DNA of 64,000 bases, from positions 744,001 through 808,000 of the forward strand of contig JAACJM010000005.1 of assembly GCA_013368315.1 (NCBI GenBank). The letters are read 5' to 3'. The first letter of the stretch is position 1. Every line of letters starts with the position of its first letter. Of the stretch, positions 11,798-23,472 are shown piece after piece. Under the pieces are notes generated by a model. That model saw nothing but the letters and a program-made list of their open reading frames with translations, was not told the DNA's origin and did not search any database. The translations under genes were made by a program, and so were the position numbers. This DNA comes from Tetrapyrgos nigripes (Eukaryota; Basidiomycota; Agaricomycetes; Agaricales; Campanellaceae).

Positions 11798-14700
11798 GAT
11801 GTATGTGTATCTACTGAACAATGGTGGGATAAGTATAAAGCTGAGGTAGATGATATAGTCACTCGCACTCATATACACAAATGTAAGTCAACTATGGGTA
11901 AAGATGGCAAACGTAAGAAAAATAGAGACTATTTTGGCTGCCTGGATAATAAGTACGGAACTTGTAGTGCAAGATTTCCACGCAAAGTCATAGACACTAC
12001 ACAGGTTGATGAAGAAACAGGATATTTGAAAATACAGAAGCATGAACCTTGGATTAACACTTATAATCCGACAATGACATATCTATTGCGGTGTAATTCA
12101 GATGTCACTTCACTGCTATCTGGAGCTGCAATTAAGGCAGTTGTATATTATGTGACTAATTACATCACAAAATGGAGTTTGAATACACACATCATTTTTG
12201 ATGTTATAAAATCTGTTCTGGTTCGAAATTCTGAAATGTTAAATGGACCTTTGAGCAGGCAAGAGAAGGTGAGAAAATTGGTCACACAGATGGTAAATCT
12301 TTTATCTGTAAAAATGGAGCTAGGAGCTCCTATGATCTGCATGTACTTATTAGACAATCCAGACCACTATACCAGCCATAAGTTCAAAGCTTTTTATTGG
12401 AAGAGTTATGTGAATGAAGTTAAAAAATATTGGAGCAGTGATGACGAGGACAAACCACCAGGTAAAGATAAGGTAATTTTACTCAGGAAGAGAAATGGAG
12501 TGGTAGCCCTTTCACAAGTTTGTGATTATATATATCGTCCATTAGAGCTTGAGCATATGTGTCTTTATGATTGGGTGCAGCTATGTGAAAGGGTAAAAGT
12601 ATCAAAAAACAAAGTATCACATCAAAGTCCAGATGAGTTGATGGATATGGAGGTGGTCAATGAAAATGATTCTGATGCTGAAAGCACTGTATCAGATACA
12701 GACTCTGATATAAGTCTAGAATCGGATGAAGAAGATGATGATGCATGTGAAGCTGAGTATTTACAAGGCCCCAAACCAATGAATAAAGAAACCTTATCAC
12801 AAAATATGTTTCCTTTTCTTCATGGACATCCACTTGCTGATACACATGCAATGAAAGTTGGATCTAATGCAAAAAGACTTGTTCCAAACTTTATTGGAGG
12901 AACACTACCCAGAGCTGATAAGGGTAATCGCGAATATTATTGTACTGTCATGCTAACTTTATTCAAACCATGGAGGAATGGAAAAATCTTGAAGCATGAG
13001 GATCAAAGCTGGGATGATGCATTCACTAATTTCCAGTTCACAGCGCAGCAGAAGCAAGTACTCAAAAATTTCCAAGTTCGTTATGAATGTTTAGATTCAA
13101 GAGATGACTATAATGCTCAAAGAAAAACAATGAGTAATAATGCTGTAGATGCAGATATCATTGAATATGAACCAGAATATGATGATGGAATTGATTCTGA
13201 GTTACTTGAGATTTCAGATGAATGTGGGCCATTTGAGAGACACCGACAAGAAGACATGAATGAAATGACAGGGATTTTGGTAGGAATGGGCTGGACAGAT
13301 AATTTACATGACCGTAAGTCGTTGATCCCACAGGAATGTCAACCAGAGGTCACCCGAAGTGCACATAGCTGGAAGCTTCAAATTAACAAAATGAGGCAGG
13401 ATATACTTGACAAGAGACATAAATCTAGTGCAAACCAGGACACTGCTAATAAATTCAAGAATAGGTTTCCTAATCAAGTTGAGATATTAGACAAAACAGC
13501 TTTTGAGACCAAGACAAGACAAGGTCAAACTCAGAATCTCATTGATACTATAGCTAATGAATATAAATTCCATGATAATCCAGAGCAGAACAGAGCTTTT
13601 AGAATTATTGCAAATCACGCAGCCAGTCCATGTCCTGAGCAACTGAAAATGTACATTGGGGGGATGGGTGGCACTGGCAAATCAACTGTTCTCCGTGCTT
13701 TAAGAAAGTTTTTTTGCAGAACGCAATGAGTCACACCGCATGCTTGTTGTTGCCCCAACTGGAAGCGCAGCTGCGCTGTTGGCAGGATCAACATATCACT
13801 ACATGTTTGGTATCAACTCAAAGTCTGAGGGAGAAAACCATTCTACATCCATACCACAAATCTGTTCGCGTTTAGAAGGTGTCAATTATGTTTTTCTGGA
13901 CGAAGTATCTATGTTATCTTGTAAAGATATGTATAAGATCAGCGCAAAGCTCGCACTTGCTTTAAGCATGCCTCACCTTCCTTTTGGTGGTATGAGTATG
14001 ATTTTTGCGGGTGATTTTAGTCAGCTCCCGCCAGAGATAGGCGGAGAAAGTGTAGCATTATATAGTCACTCTATTGGCCAATCACCCAAATCAAAATCGG
14101 ATCAAGAAAACTCCATAGGACAGCATCTTTGGCATCAAGTAAATACAGTTGTGATGCTCAGAAAAAATATGAGACAAACTGAACAATCAGAAAGAGATGA
14201 CAAGTATAGAAATGCGTTAGAAAATATGCGATACAAGTCATGTACGCCTGAGGATATTGCATTTTTGCGGACAATGATTTCAAACCCATGTCAGCCAGAA
14301 AAATCATTGAAGAATGAGAATTTTCGGAATACTCCTATCATTCTCACTTATAATAAGCACAAGGATGTTGCTAATCGGCTTGGAACTGAGCGATTTGCTG
14401 CAGAAACTTGCCAGAAACTCACATCTTTTTATTCTGAAGATGAACATGTAATCCTTGAGGAGATTCCTGAAGATCAAAGACAATACAGAAAAAGACGAAG
14501 ATCTAAGCGATTTCGAGTGAACGGTAAGATTCAGAAAGAACTTTGGAGCCAACCACATTCTTATAATGATCGACAAGTTCCAGGTAGATTAGATCTATGC
14601 CTAGGAATGCCCGTTATGATTAGATACAATAGTGCCACAGAACTTTGTATCACAAAAGGTCAAGAGGGCTATGTTCATGGTTGGAAAGCCAAGACGGGTA

Positions 14701-15510
14701 AACATGGCAAGTTAGTCTTAGATGTACTCTTTATCAAGCTTCATAAGCCACCCAATCCTCCAGCTCCAATCAAATTTGATGGCTTACCAGAGAATGTTGT
14801 CCCTATAACTCGCAACACAGTCCGAATTGAATGCAAGCTATCAGATGACTCTGAAATTGCTATATCTCGGACACAGGTTGAAATACTACCCAATTTTGCA
14901 ATGACAGACTTTGCCTCTCAAGGAAAGACTAGGGATTGGAATGTTGTTGACATACATAACAGCAGGGACTTTAGAGCTATATACACAGCATTGTCTCGTA
15001 GCTCCTGCGCTGATCAAACTCTTATTTTACAAGGATTTAATACAAACTTATTGACAGGTGGCATAAAGAATAAAGGTGGATATAGACAGGAGCTCAGAGA
15101 ATTAGAACTTCTAGATGAGATAACAAGACTAAAATACTTGGGGATATTGTCACCTTCTGTCTTCGGTGACCGTCGGTCAAGTTTGATCAAGTCATTCCGC
15201 ACTGTGCAAGGCATAAACTTTGTCCCTGCCTCAGTGCACAAGTCTATTGAATGGAATGATAGTGACCCTCTACCAGACACATTTGATTCAGGAGAAACAT
15301 GGCAAATTATCTCTGCTGATAATGAAACTGACCAGAAAAACAAAAGGCAGCTCAAAGGAAATTTTAAAACTGCAAAAGGTGCTACACAAAATGAGACAAA
15401 AGGAAGGACTCTCAAGAGAAAAGCTCAGGCTGAAGAATCTGAAAGACCAAGTACTACTCCTAAAAAGAAAATCAAAGAAGATGTTCCAGCTCAGATTCAG
15501 AGAAATTCAG

Positions 15511-16205
15511 CTTCATATTTAAGCTATCCATCCCTAAGATGGTTTCTCAATAGCTGTGCTTATGACTCTGCCATCATCCTTCTGTATTACCTTTATGTCA
15601 ATCATTTTGAGATTGAAATGTCTCATTTTACACAAATACTGTCCATGGATCTACTGGATGCTTTTCGCTCTGGCATTACAGATCTTACAGCTGCAAGAGA
15701 AAATGTGAGGCGTGGTCTTCATAACATTGATTCAGAAGCATTTTTTTATGGACAGTATGCTGATGCCGGTGAAGTGCTTCTAGCATTAACGCAGTCAGAT
15801 CTTTCATTTTCCAGAAGTCAAGTTATCTGCACTAATAATCATGTTCATAAACCATGGAAAAATAGAACAAATATGCTACTTTATATGTCTACCAGAATGT
15901 ATCAATCTACACAACAATGGGTAGACAATTTTGTTCAACCATTTGGTTGGCAATGCCAAATCTGTCATACAGAGCTTCAAACTGTCATTGAGTTTACTAG
16001 ATTTCCTAAATTCTTTTTACTGTATGTCCCAATAAATGCTTCAATGGAGATTGACAGGATGATTAACCTCACTGTCAATGGCAACCAAAAACCATATGAT
16101 TTGAAAGCTATAATTTATTTTGGAGAAGAGCACTTTATTCTCCGTATATTCAGTAATCAAGCAGAATATATATATGATGGTATCAAAAAATGGAGTACCC
16201 CATAA
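15511..16205 (+). other. USP-like cysteine protease domain at the Helitron helicase C-terminus
   Basis: After the helicase there is a charged linker, then a domain with a Cys-box-like motif (NSCAYDSAIILLYYL; Cys at 15555-15557), a CxxC zinc pair (WQCQICHTEL, about 15950-15985), and a His-box-like motif (EEHFILRIF; His at 16131-16133) followed by YDG. The order Cys box, CxxC, His box resembles ubiquitin-specific proteases (C19). Helitron 2 has the same motifs in the same order despite being clearly diverged. Function is inferred from motif order only. Confidence 0.55.
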
Positions 16206-16317
16206 AGCTAGCATATTGGTAAATGGAACTGAATCTGTTACATATTATGACAATAAAAAAGCAGCAGTTTTGCTATATGGCTTATTTGTATAAGTAATAA
16301 TAATGTTTGTTGATTTC

Positions 16318-16364
16318 AGGGCCTCGTTATTGCCACGCGAAGCGGTGGCCCACAAGCTCTTCAT
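16318..16364 (+). repeat. Helitron 1 3' terminus: inverted GGGCCTCGT plus hairpin
   Basis: GGGCCTCGT is the inverse of the 5' terminal ACGAGGCCC. It is followed by a GCCACGC/GCGGTGGC stem with a GAA loop and a tail ending CTTCAT. The same pattern recurs at the 3' end of Helitron 2 (minus strand, 40791-40838) and, as a fragment, at 49802-49835. Confidence 0.85.
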
Positions 16365-17009
16365 TATTGTGATTGATATTCAGCAACTTTTGGCAGTGAT
16401 GATCTCGTTGAGGGCAATACAACAATAGTATCAACAAAGTACGTGAATTATAATCTCGAAACATTTTTCAATTGACAGTAGCCTAGCATTACAGAGTCCC
16501 CAAGCAAAACAGATCTATTAGGTCGTGATGAGAATCAAACTCATAAAGAGGCGAGGATCAACGAACTGCGAGAGCAGTATAGCAAGGATCTGGGAAGGGT
16601 AAAATTTTGGAAGGACCCGAGCATGATCGATATTCCAGTAGGCAGTGAGTGCTCACCTATATCATACCATTTTTGTCTAGTGATCACTGTTACAGAACCT
16701 CGTCCTTTTCTGATACGCAGATACGGCAATCCTCCTTCTCCCGTCTCCCAATGCAAGAAACGAATTGACCAGCTAGCAGACACGTTGTATGACTCAAACC
16801 TGCGATGCGAAGCCCTGTCATTGAACCTACAGGCAGCTTCTTACGCTCTTGAATCGGCTGAACGGGAACGGGATCGTGCTGTTGAAGAGCATACGAAGTT
16901 GCGCAAAGAGGTTGTAGGACTTCATTGTGAGTTGAGACGCCTGCAAGACCGCATTAAAACTGGCGGGTGGGACCTGATACGTCTTTCAGACTCGGTAGAT
17001 ATAGTGTAA

Positions 17010-17218
17010 TTGTAACTTACTACTAAGTACTCTTAAAGTTTGTGAAAAGCTCTAACGAAAACCCCTGCGTGCCCGGGACAAAGTACAAGCCTCAAAAAAA
17101 AAGGCACAGCTCGATCAAAGACGCGTAAAAAAAGCTCCGGCAAACCATTGATCAGTAAAAGCGTCGAAAACCGCATCAAAACCCCGAAAACCCGGATATA
17201 CGTTTTACTGATGCAGCG
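17010..17218. repeat. Remnant sharing CAGTAAAA termini with the 18669-19966 element
   Basis: The segment 17150-17215 starts gatcagtaaaagcg and ends cgttttactgatg, matching the terminal repeat of the 1.3 kb element further right. The A-rich aaaaagctccgg motif at 17128-17139 also resembles that element's subterminal repeats. It directly abuts R copy 1. No gene is seen here. Confidence 0.5.
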
Positions 17219-18001
17219 TTTGCCTCCTTGACAGCTATATACTAAGGACATAGTATGTAGGATGGAACGCCGTTAAACCTCTTGTATATGTTGTAATGAA
17301 CCGCAGGTTCGGTAGTTGGGTTCAGGAGACTCTTAATCAAGGCAAGCTTTCGCGTTACCGAGAGATACCAGGGTCTTGAGCCCTTGGTGAGCACACTGGC
17401 GTCAGTCAAGACCGAGAAACAGCACAATAAGCAAGCTTGGACGTTGCAGAAGATGCCGACTTACAGATGCAAGGTTAGTCCATACTGGGGTACTTATACA
17501 CGTAGTACCAACGGTACAAATCGGAACAGTATGGCTAGCGATGGCCCGGAGCGGTATGGGAAGCAGCAGTAAGTAGGCCGAGCCGTAGGTATGGCTCCTA
17601 CATATCACTGGTTGGGCCGTTGATAGAATCGATACTGGCACAATTGAAGAAAAATGAGAGGACATGTCGAGAATGTCGAGCTACATACAGCCTTTCCCAG
17701 CCTCCAGGTAAGTATATATTGTTTGAGCTTGTCTGACTCTACTTATTCTAACCATGGCCACTTATTGATATATACTTATGAGCATCGAATTCTTATTTCT
17801 TACGTTCCCCTAAGCAGAGATCATTATAGTCGACTGTCGATACCTCGAGGTGATAGTGGGTTTGACGCGAGAAAATACTGTCCGTCATGCTTGACTTTGT
17901 ATTCTTTCCTACCTTCAGCTCACTTCCAGTATCGAGACATGTTTGAAAGCGACCAAATAACTAGTATTACAAGAAAGAGATGGAAAGAACAGGCGAGAAG
18001 A
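17219..18001 (-). repeat. R repeat copy 1 (inverted), left arm of a large palindrome
   Basis: This is the reverse complement of the part of R that lies at about 24143-24915 in copy 3, at very high identity. With R copy 2 starting at 18181 it forms inverted arms of about 490 bp around a 180-bp spacer. On the plus strand it carries the R-borne open reading frame (17654-18017). Confidence 0.9.
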
Positions 18002-18668
18002 GTTGCGAGCATACCCCCTGTACTATCCTTACTCGCTGGGAAAACCGAGTGCTCTTCTTTGCCAGCTCCTCCTCCATCGATAAGAGTTTCCACAGAAATG
18101 GTGCAGAAGATGATCATGGGTTGGCTGATAAATAAATTAAAAAATACATGTTTCGACTCATGGAGTGAAGAAGAATTATGACACTCTTCTCGCCTGTTCT
18201 TTCCATCTCTCTCTTGTAATACTAGTTATTTGGTCGCTTTCAAACATGTCTCTATACTGGAAGTGAGCTGAAGGTAGGAAAGAATACAAAGTCAAGCATG
18301 ACGGACAGTATTTTCTCGCGTCAAACCCACTATCACCTCGAGGTATCGACAGTCGACTATAATGATCTCTGCTTAGGGGAACGTAAGAAATAAGAATTCG
18401 ATGCTCATAAGTATATATCAATAAGTGGCCATGGTTAGAATAAGTAGAGTCAGACAAGCTCAAACAATATATACTTACCTGGAGGCTGGGAAAGGCTGTA
18501 TGTAGCTCGACATTCTCGACATGTCCTCTCATTTTTCTTCAATTGTGCCAGTATCGATTCTATCAACGGCCCAACCAGTGATATGTAGGAGCCATACCTA
18601 CGGCTCGGCCTACTTACTGCTGCTTCCCATACCGCTCCGGGGTATCGCTAGCCATACTGTTCCGATTT
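18002..18668 (+). repeat. R repeat copy 2, first part (right palindrome arm)
   Basis: It matches copy 3 at 23955-24628. The spacer between the palindrome arms (18002-18180) is in direct orientation, so the structure arose by joining an inverted partial copy to a longer direct one. It is interrupted at 18669 by a DNA element and resumes at 19967. One arm difference is a G/T at about 18257. Confidence 0.9.
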
Positions 18669-19966
18669 CATCAGTAAAACGGCAAACCGGCTTTTTACAA
18701 CTTTTATGCGACTTTTTCCGATCCGCGCTGTACTTTCAAAACACAGGCCCAATCACTTTTGAAAGTTGCCTCCTGCTTTCAAAAGTTTTAAGAAAAGCTG
18801 CTAGAAAGCTGCAGGGAAAGCTACTAAATAGGATTAATAGAACTGCATCCTCATACCTCACATTCCTAATATTAGGGCATTAAAAGAGATATCATTACAA
18901 GAGCTATGAGATGGTACATGGAATGGAAAGTGTTGCTAGTTGGTACTATAGATGTGCCCTTCTAACCACCCCTGCATACAATACTGTGGCGCAAACCAAT
19001 GAAAGTAGATCCCATCATTCTAAACATACACAGCAGGTTAGGTTTCGATATCGGGTTGTGAAGGACAAGCTGACTTACCGAATGAGTATGCTCCTTTTGA
19101 AAGATTCGTCCTACGCCTGAAGAGGGAAATTTCTGCGTTAGTATTGATCACTGTCAAAAAAGTTTAAAGGAAACACACCACACTGTTCTTCCAACGGATT
19201 GCACAACCTCAGTATGTAGCACACCGGACTAGAGGGGAAAAGTCAGACATGTTGAAGGACAAGCAAGGGGTAAAGTACGCACCTATCCCTTGTTATCTCC
19301 CAACTGACATATTGCAAATATTCGGCCGAGCTGAGAACTGAGTTATGGAAAATAACAGAGCATTTAGCGCTGTCAAAAAGATTTAAAAAAAGACACATTT
19401 ACCGTCAGAAAGGCACTGAAGGCAGGCGACAAGATGAGCGCAGTGAAAAGACAGCGAAGGTTGGACGTGTAAGCGCAGTTGAAGGTCAACGCAACATGTG
19501 GCCGCAACTATACAGTTGACCGGCATTTACCGAAGTTACCTGCATCAAAAAATTTTCTCTAAGTCCTCACAGAGGCTCGTCCCCAGTCAGGGCAGTACCT
19601 CCAAATGTCCCTCCTCCTCCCCTATAGTGTCGTCTGGGCAAACTCAGTCAGATTCAGGATATTGTACACTCCACTCAATCAATTACATATGTTAACGCAA
19701 GTTTGAGTGCGTGTGTTGTATAATTATGATCTATGAGTCTATTTTACGCTTGACATGTAGAAAGTGAGGTCGTTCAGAAAAGCTTGGTAAAAGTCGTTGA
19801 GAAGTAGATGTCATACGGAAAAAAGTAAAAGACAGAAAAAGCTTCCGGAAAAAAGTAGAAGACGGAAAAAAGCTTCTGTCAGAAAAGCCGATCAAAAGGC
19901 TTTACGGGAAAAAGTTACCGAAAGCTCCGAAAAGCGGGGAAAAGTCGATTTGCCGTTTTACTGATG
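18669..19966. mobile_element. Non-autonomous DNA element with CATCAGTAAAACGG termini
   Basis: The insert begins CATCAGTAAAACGGCAAA and ends with its perfect inverse TTTGCCGTTTTACTGATG. Flanks (ccgattt / ttctaccgttgg) compared with uninterrupted R copies suggest at most a 2-bp duplication (TT). The right subterminal region carries A-rich repeats of the type aaaaagcttccgg. No convincing coding sequence was found in its 1298 bp. The superfamily is not clear. Confidence 0.8.
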
Positions 19967-21232
19967 TTCTACCGTTGGTACTTTGTCTTTATGATCATTT
20001 TATGGCATTATGCTACAGAAACTATTCTACCGTCTACGGTGTACATAAGTATGCCCTTGGTTCATCTCCCCTCCTACAGTCCGACTTTCCAAAGCCGTTT
20101 AGCCAGCCACCCGCTGAATTGAGCAAAGGATTGAGGCATCCTTCGCGAGCGGTTTCCCGGAACCGTTGGTACAGTGTACTACCGCTCATGGTTTCTGAGA
20201 CCGGTAATACTAGTAGCGAATACAGCAACAGATACTTAAACCCCTTCCTCCGCCATCAGTAAGTATCAGGAAACTGTGAATGCGACAGCACATGTGTGAT
20301 GGAATGACCCATACCAGTTGTAAGGATCTTTTATTTCCCTTCTTTCAGTCCGCCGGGAGTCTCATTCTACCGTACGCACGATTTACTACTCTCTAATCAT
20401 TACTTCGGGCATTCATTTTCACCTTCTTTCTTTTCTTTTCTATAACATTCTAACGAACTTCTAATGATTCGTTGACTGTGTAAGTACCCCAGTATGGACT
20501 AACCTTACATCTGTAAGTCGGCATCTTCCGCAACGCCCAAGCTTGCTCATTGTGTTGTTTCTCGGTCTTGACTGACGCCAGTGTGCTCACCAAGGGCTCA
20601 AGACCCTGGTATCTCTCGGTAACGCGAAAGCTTGCCTTGATTAAGAGTCTCCTGAACCCAACTTACCGAACCTGCGGTTCATTACAACATATACAAGAGC
20701 TCTAACGGCGTTCCATCCTACATACTATGTACTTAGTACATAGCTGTCAAGGAGGCAAACGCTGGGATCGGCTTCGGTGAAAAAAAGACTGAATGCCGGG
20801 GCATCCAAATTGCATAGTCACACGCCGAAGCCTCAGATTCTAAGTTTCTAAGGACGAGTCAGAATGACTCCCTGAAGAGCCTCGTAACTAGTCTCCGGCT
20901 GTATAATAATGTCAATCATTTGCAGTTTCACATCTTCTAGTACGTGGTTGGCCTGCAAAGTAAATTACCCAGTGCAAGAGCGGTTGTCAAGGAAAATTGA
21001 TGGACCTCATAATATATCTGAAGGTTGAAGGGACATGGAGACGAGTCCTGGTCCCCATTAGAGGTCTAGTTGTTCGTCACAACAATAAAGATGATTAAAA
21101 AGCAATGGCGATGATAGCCAACATGAGATGATGGACGACGACAACATATGAGGATATGGGATATGGGGAGCTGGAGACGCGAAGACTCTGACGCCGAATT
21201 GGGAGGCGGAGTCTCCTGAAGGTGCTGATACA
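19967..21232 (+). repeat. R repeat copy 2, second part (long variant)
   Basis: Sequence resumes the R repeat after the insertion. It has a segment (about 19985-20475) missing from copies 1, 3 and 5 but partly present in copy 4, plus about 270 bp (20053-20330) unique to this copy. Homology to copy 3 ends near 21232 at gtctcctgaagg. Confidence 0.85.
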
Positions 21233-22839
21233 GGAGTATGCAAAATCATTTTATGCACTATTTCCATGCCTCCCTTGTCGTGTCTCTCCTCTTTGAATTC
21301 TTGTATGTCCTTCCCATTGTCTTCTCCACTAAATTTCCATTTTTCTGGGTTCTTTAGGGTCTCTTCTTTACCAGAAAACATGTCACTAGGTAAGTTGTTC
21401 AGTGGTGCTGACACAGGACTAGACAAAATCATTTCATGCACTATTCCTACGCCTCCCTTGTTGCGCCCCCCTCCTCTTTAAATTCCTGTATGTCATTCCC
21501 ATTGTCTTCACAAGTTCACCCTTAGATTTATTCGAATTCCAAGATAAGTACTGTAAGAGCCGTGCAAAAGAGAATCAGAGGTGCAGAAGTGCCAGCCAAT
21601 CTGAGCCAAATCTGAGCACTGAGCCCTTACAAAAAAATTAGTAGGACCTCAGACCCCACCCCTCCCCCCTTAGGTAATGTGCCGGATATCCGTTCCGCCA
21701 CTCCCTCCAGGTAATGGGTCCACTCCCTTCTCTTCTCTTCCCTTTCTTTCCTCTTTCCTCTTTTTATTTTTTGCGCCCCAACATCACTATCAAGCCTGGA
21801 ATATTGATAGAGAACGTGGGAGGGCTGTGGATGGAGGGTAGAACACGCTCAGAAGCTGGAGCTTCCAAAAACGGATGTCCACGTGGTGGGAAGAATCTCC
21901 GAGACGCGTCTGCCCATTTCCATGTATAATCTGAAAATATTTTGAGATTCTCGACTGAAAATGGCGCCTTCACCAAGCAAAATAAATAGAAATGATCTGG
22001 CTAGCACGCTGCACGCAGGTCTTGTCCAAAGCGAGTAATATTGTGATGTAGTGAAGATCTTTCTCATTGTGGTAAAGAGGACAAATTGAACTCACTAATA
22101 TTGAATTCCGAGTCAGCATCAGGAAAGTGGGTCTCGGATAATGAGATGATAATTTTTGCTAATAAGTCACAATTACTCCTTTTAGCGCCAATAGCAAGGT
22201 TACCCCTAATTTTAGCTAATGGAGCTACCCCCCTTTTCAAATTAGCCAATATTAGCATCAAATATCAGAACATTATCTAGATTACCAGGTGCTTCGAAAC
22301 ACTATTTTTCCCTTGATTCCACTCTTGTCCAGGATACAATGAACTCAAAACAACAATAAAGGTTATAACCAGGTGTATTGATTGATATGTAGATAGAACA
22401 GTGGCATGTGTGTACTACGGGCTACGTATCATAATATCACAGTTTCCCTGACTCACCAGAGCGCCATGGGTTACACAGTAAGAGGATGCAGTATCTGCAC
22501 AAAGCTACATCAGCAGCATAAGTTCACATCCAACAGAAGAACTTACAAGCTGATAACAAAGGATGGCGAGAGTACCTGCACAGGAGAGGAAAGGCTTTTC
22601 AGAGTCAAACATGAAAGAGCCAGAGAACTACACGTACCATTACTACTTACTAGCCAAACAAAACTTTCATGAAAAGACACAGCTACTAGTACAGGTACCA
22701 ATTTGCTCTGCTGTACACTCTAATTCTCGTCTCCGAATCTGAAGCCAGCCTTGAAAAATACACTTCTCGCTAGCTGGCAGCTAAATAAAAGTCTGCCCAA
22801 TAGCTTGCCAATCGCCAATTTTCTTCTGAGTATGCATGG
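21233..22839. other. No gene seen; contains a direct duplication of about 105 bp
   Basis: No open frame here looks like a protein. Two imperfect direct copies lie at about 21222-21330 and 21401-21512 (tgctgatacagga... and tgctgacacagga...). The rest is A/T-rich, including a stretch of gctaat/attagc motifs at 22140-22260. Confidence 0.5.
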
Positions 22840-23472
22840 CAGTGTTCTCCTTAAGGCCTTAAATCAGCCCTCCTAGATTTCTTAAGGCTTAATGAAGGTT
22901 AAGGGCATTTTTTAAGGGAACAATTTAAGGCTTAAGTATGAAATAAACTAAAAATTTCTCCTTTCCCTACCCAACATCTTCCTCCTCCGAATCAATCTCT
23001 ACTGCACCTGAATCTGGTCTGGCATCCTCCTTGGCATCTGCCAATGCTTCCATCAATGCTGCTTTTACATGAGAAACTCAGCGTTGCTTGGGTACACCAC
23101 AAAATAGTGTCTCCAAGGTGATCACAGCTGGTTTGGTGATACAAGGGAATGAATCAAAAACTCTGCGGGTAAGTACAAGGAAATGAACTATAGTACTCCC
23201 AGAGAGGGTTGGTAGCAGTAGACTTAGGGCTGTAGAGGCAGGCTATAGTATTTGTCGTTATCAGTCGTTGCGACTGCTGGCCTTGAAAATTTTATTTCTC
23301 ACCAGTCGTTGCACTAGTTGTTGCGAGTCTTGCGACCGCTGGCACTAAAAAATTTTATTTCTCACTATAGTCGATAAGCGGCACAATTAGCCGCATAGCC
23401 ACTTAAGGTTTCTCTTAAGGCTTAAAATTCTCCCAAAATTTCTTAAGGCCTTAAGTCGTAAGGAGAACACTG
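22840..23472 (-). mobile_element. Internally deleted hAT, 633 bp
   Basis: The ends are CAGTGTTCTCCTTAAGGCC and the inverse ...AAGGAGAACACTG, close to the ends of the 3341-6715 hAT. Target duplication is atgcatgg (22832-22839) versus acgcatgg (23473-23480), seven of eight matching. The left part retains the acidic C-terminal coding end of the transposase (22970-23060; compare 3490-3590). The rest is non-coding, with a pair of direct repeats built on cagtcgttg...aaattttatttctcac (about 23246-23375). It is a non-autonomous derivative of that hAT family. Confidence 0.88.

Larger units (their letters stand above)
8170..16205 (+). pseudogene. Helitron RepHel transposase with C-terminal USP-like protease domain
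   Basis: The frame is open from 8170; recognisable family sequence starts near 8930. It has a DUF6570-like region with CxxC pairs (CAVCGQL, CSECRRALLNG, about 9430-9960), then a Helitron_like_N Rep domain with the HUH motif RLTLHLHMLLW (about 11030) and the paired tyrosines YYVTNYITKW (about 12145-12175). A Pif1-like helicase follows, with Walker A GGMGGTGKST (about 13660) and Walker B VFLDEVSML. The C-terminal part (15511-16205) has NSCAYDSA, a CxxC pair (CQIC), and EEHFILR then YDG. Three lesions break it: TAG at 9670-9672, where the family has Trp in ARGLWLGDVP; the solo LTR at 11313-11797; and one extra T in the T7 run at 13709-13715. After undoing these the frame is continuous. The protein would nick, unwind and replicate the Helitron. 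Confidence 0.85.
6856..16364 (+). mobile_element. Helitron2-like element, Helitron 1
   Basis: The 5' end reads TACGAGGCCC. Near the 3' end the inverse GGGCCTCGT (16318-16327) is followed by a stem-loop, GCCACGCGAAGCGGTGGC (16332-16349), and a short tail ending CTTCAT. This arrangement, a 5'-terminal repeat with its inverse placed inside the 3' end before a hairpin, is that of Helitron2/Helentron-type elements with asymmetric terminal inverted repeats. Removing 6856-16364 restores the reading frame of the host gene at a T/T junction with no target duplication. The element encodes a broken RepHel protein with a C-terminal protease-like domain. It contains a hAT MITE (7051-7650) and a solo LTR (11313-11797). 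The exact ends are uncertain by one base because a T is shared. Confidence 0.85.
3224..17009 (+). pseudogene. Coiled-coil host gene interrupted by a hAT element and a Helitron
   Basis: Removing the two insertions gives one small gene: 3224-3279, intron containing the hAT element, 6726-6855 joined to 16365-16438, then 16487-16644 and 16696-17009. Every splice junction is in phase, and the product would be about 243 residues. It starts MKREAELVEPRTPK, is polar and serine/proline-rich in the middle, and ends in a coiled coil with charged heptads (ESAERERDRAVEEHTKLR). I do not recognise a family. The hAT element lies in intron 1 immediately before the acceptor at 6724-6725. The Helitron splits exon 2 between codons TAT and TAT. 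A TGA at 16374-16376 falls in frame and may be a decayed CGA. The continuity of frame across both insertions is the main evidence that this is one gene. It is presumably non-functional as it stands. Confidence 0.65.

Noticed and set aside
17402..17665. Minus-strand ORF in R copies (also 18521-18883, 24480-24743)
   Set aside because: It overlaps the better-supported exon on the other strand and has no splice or homology support.
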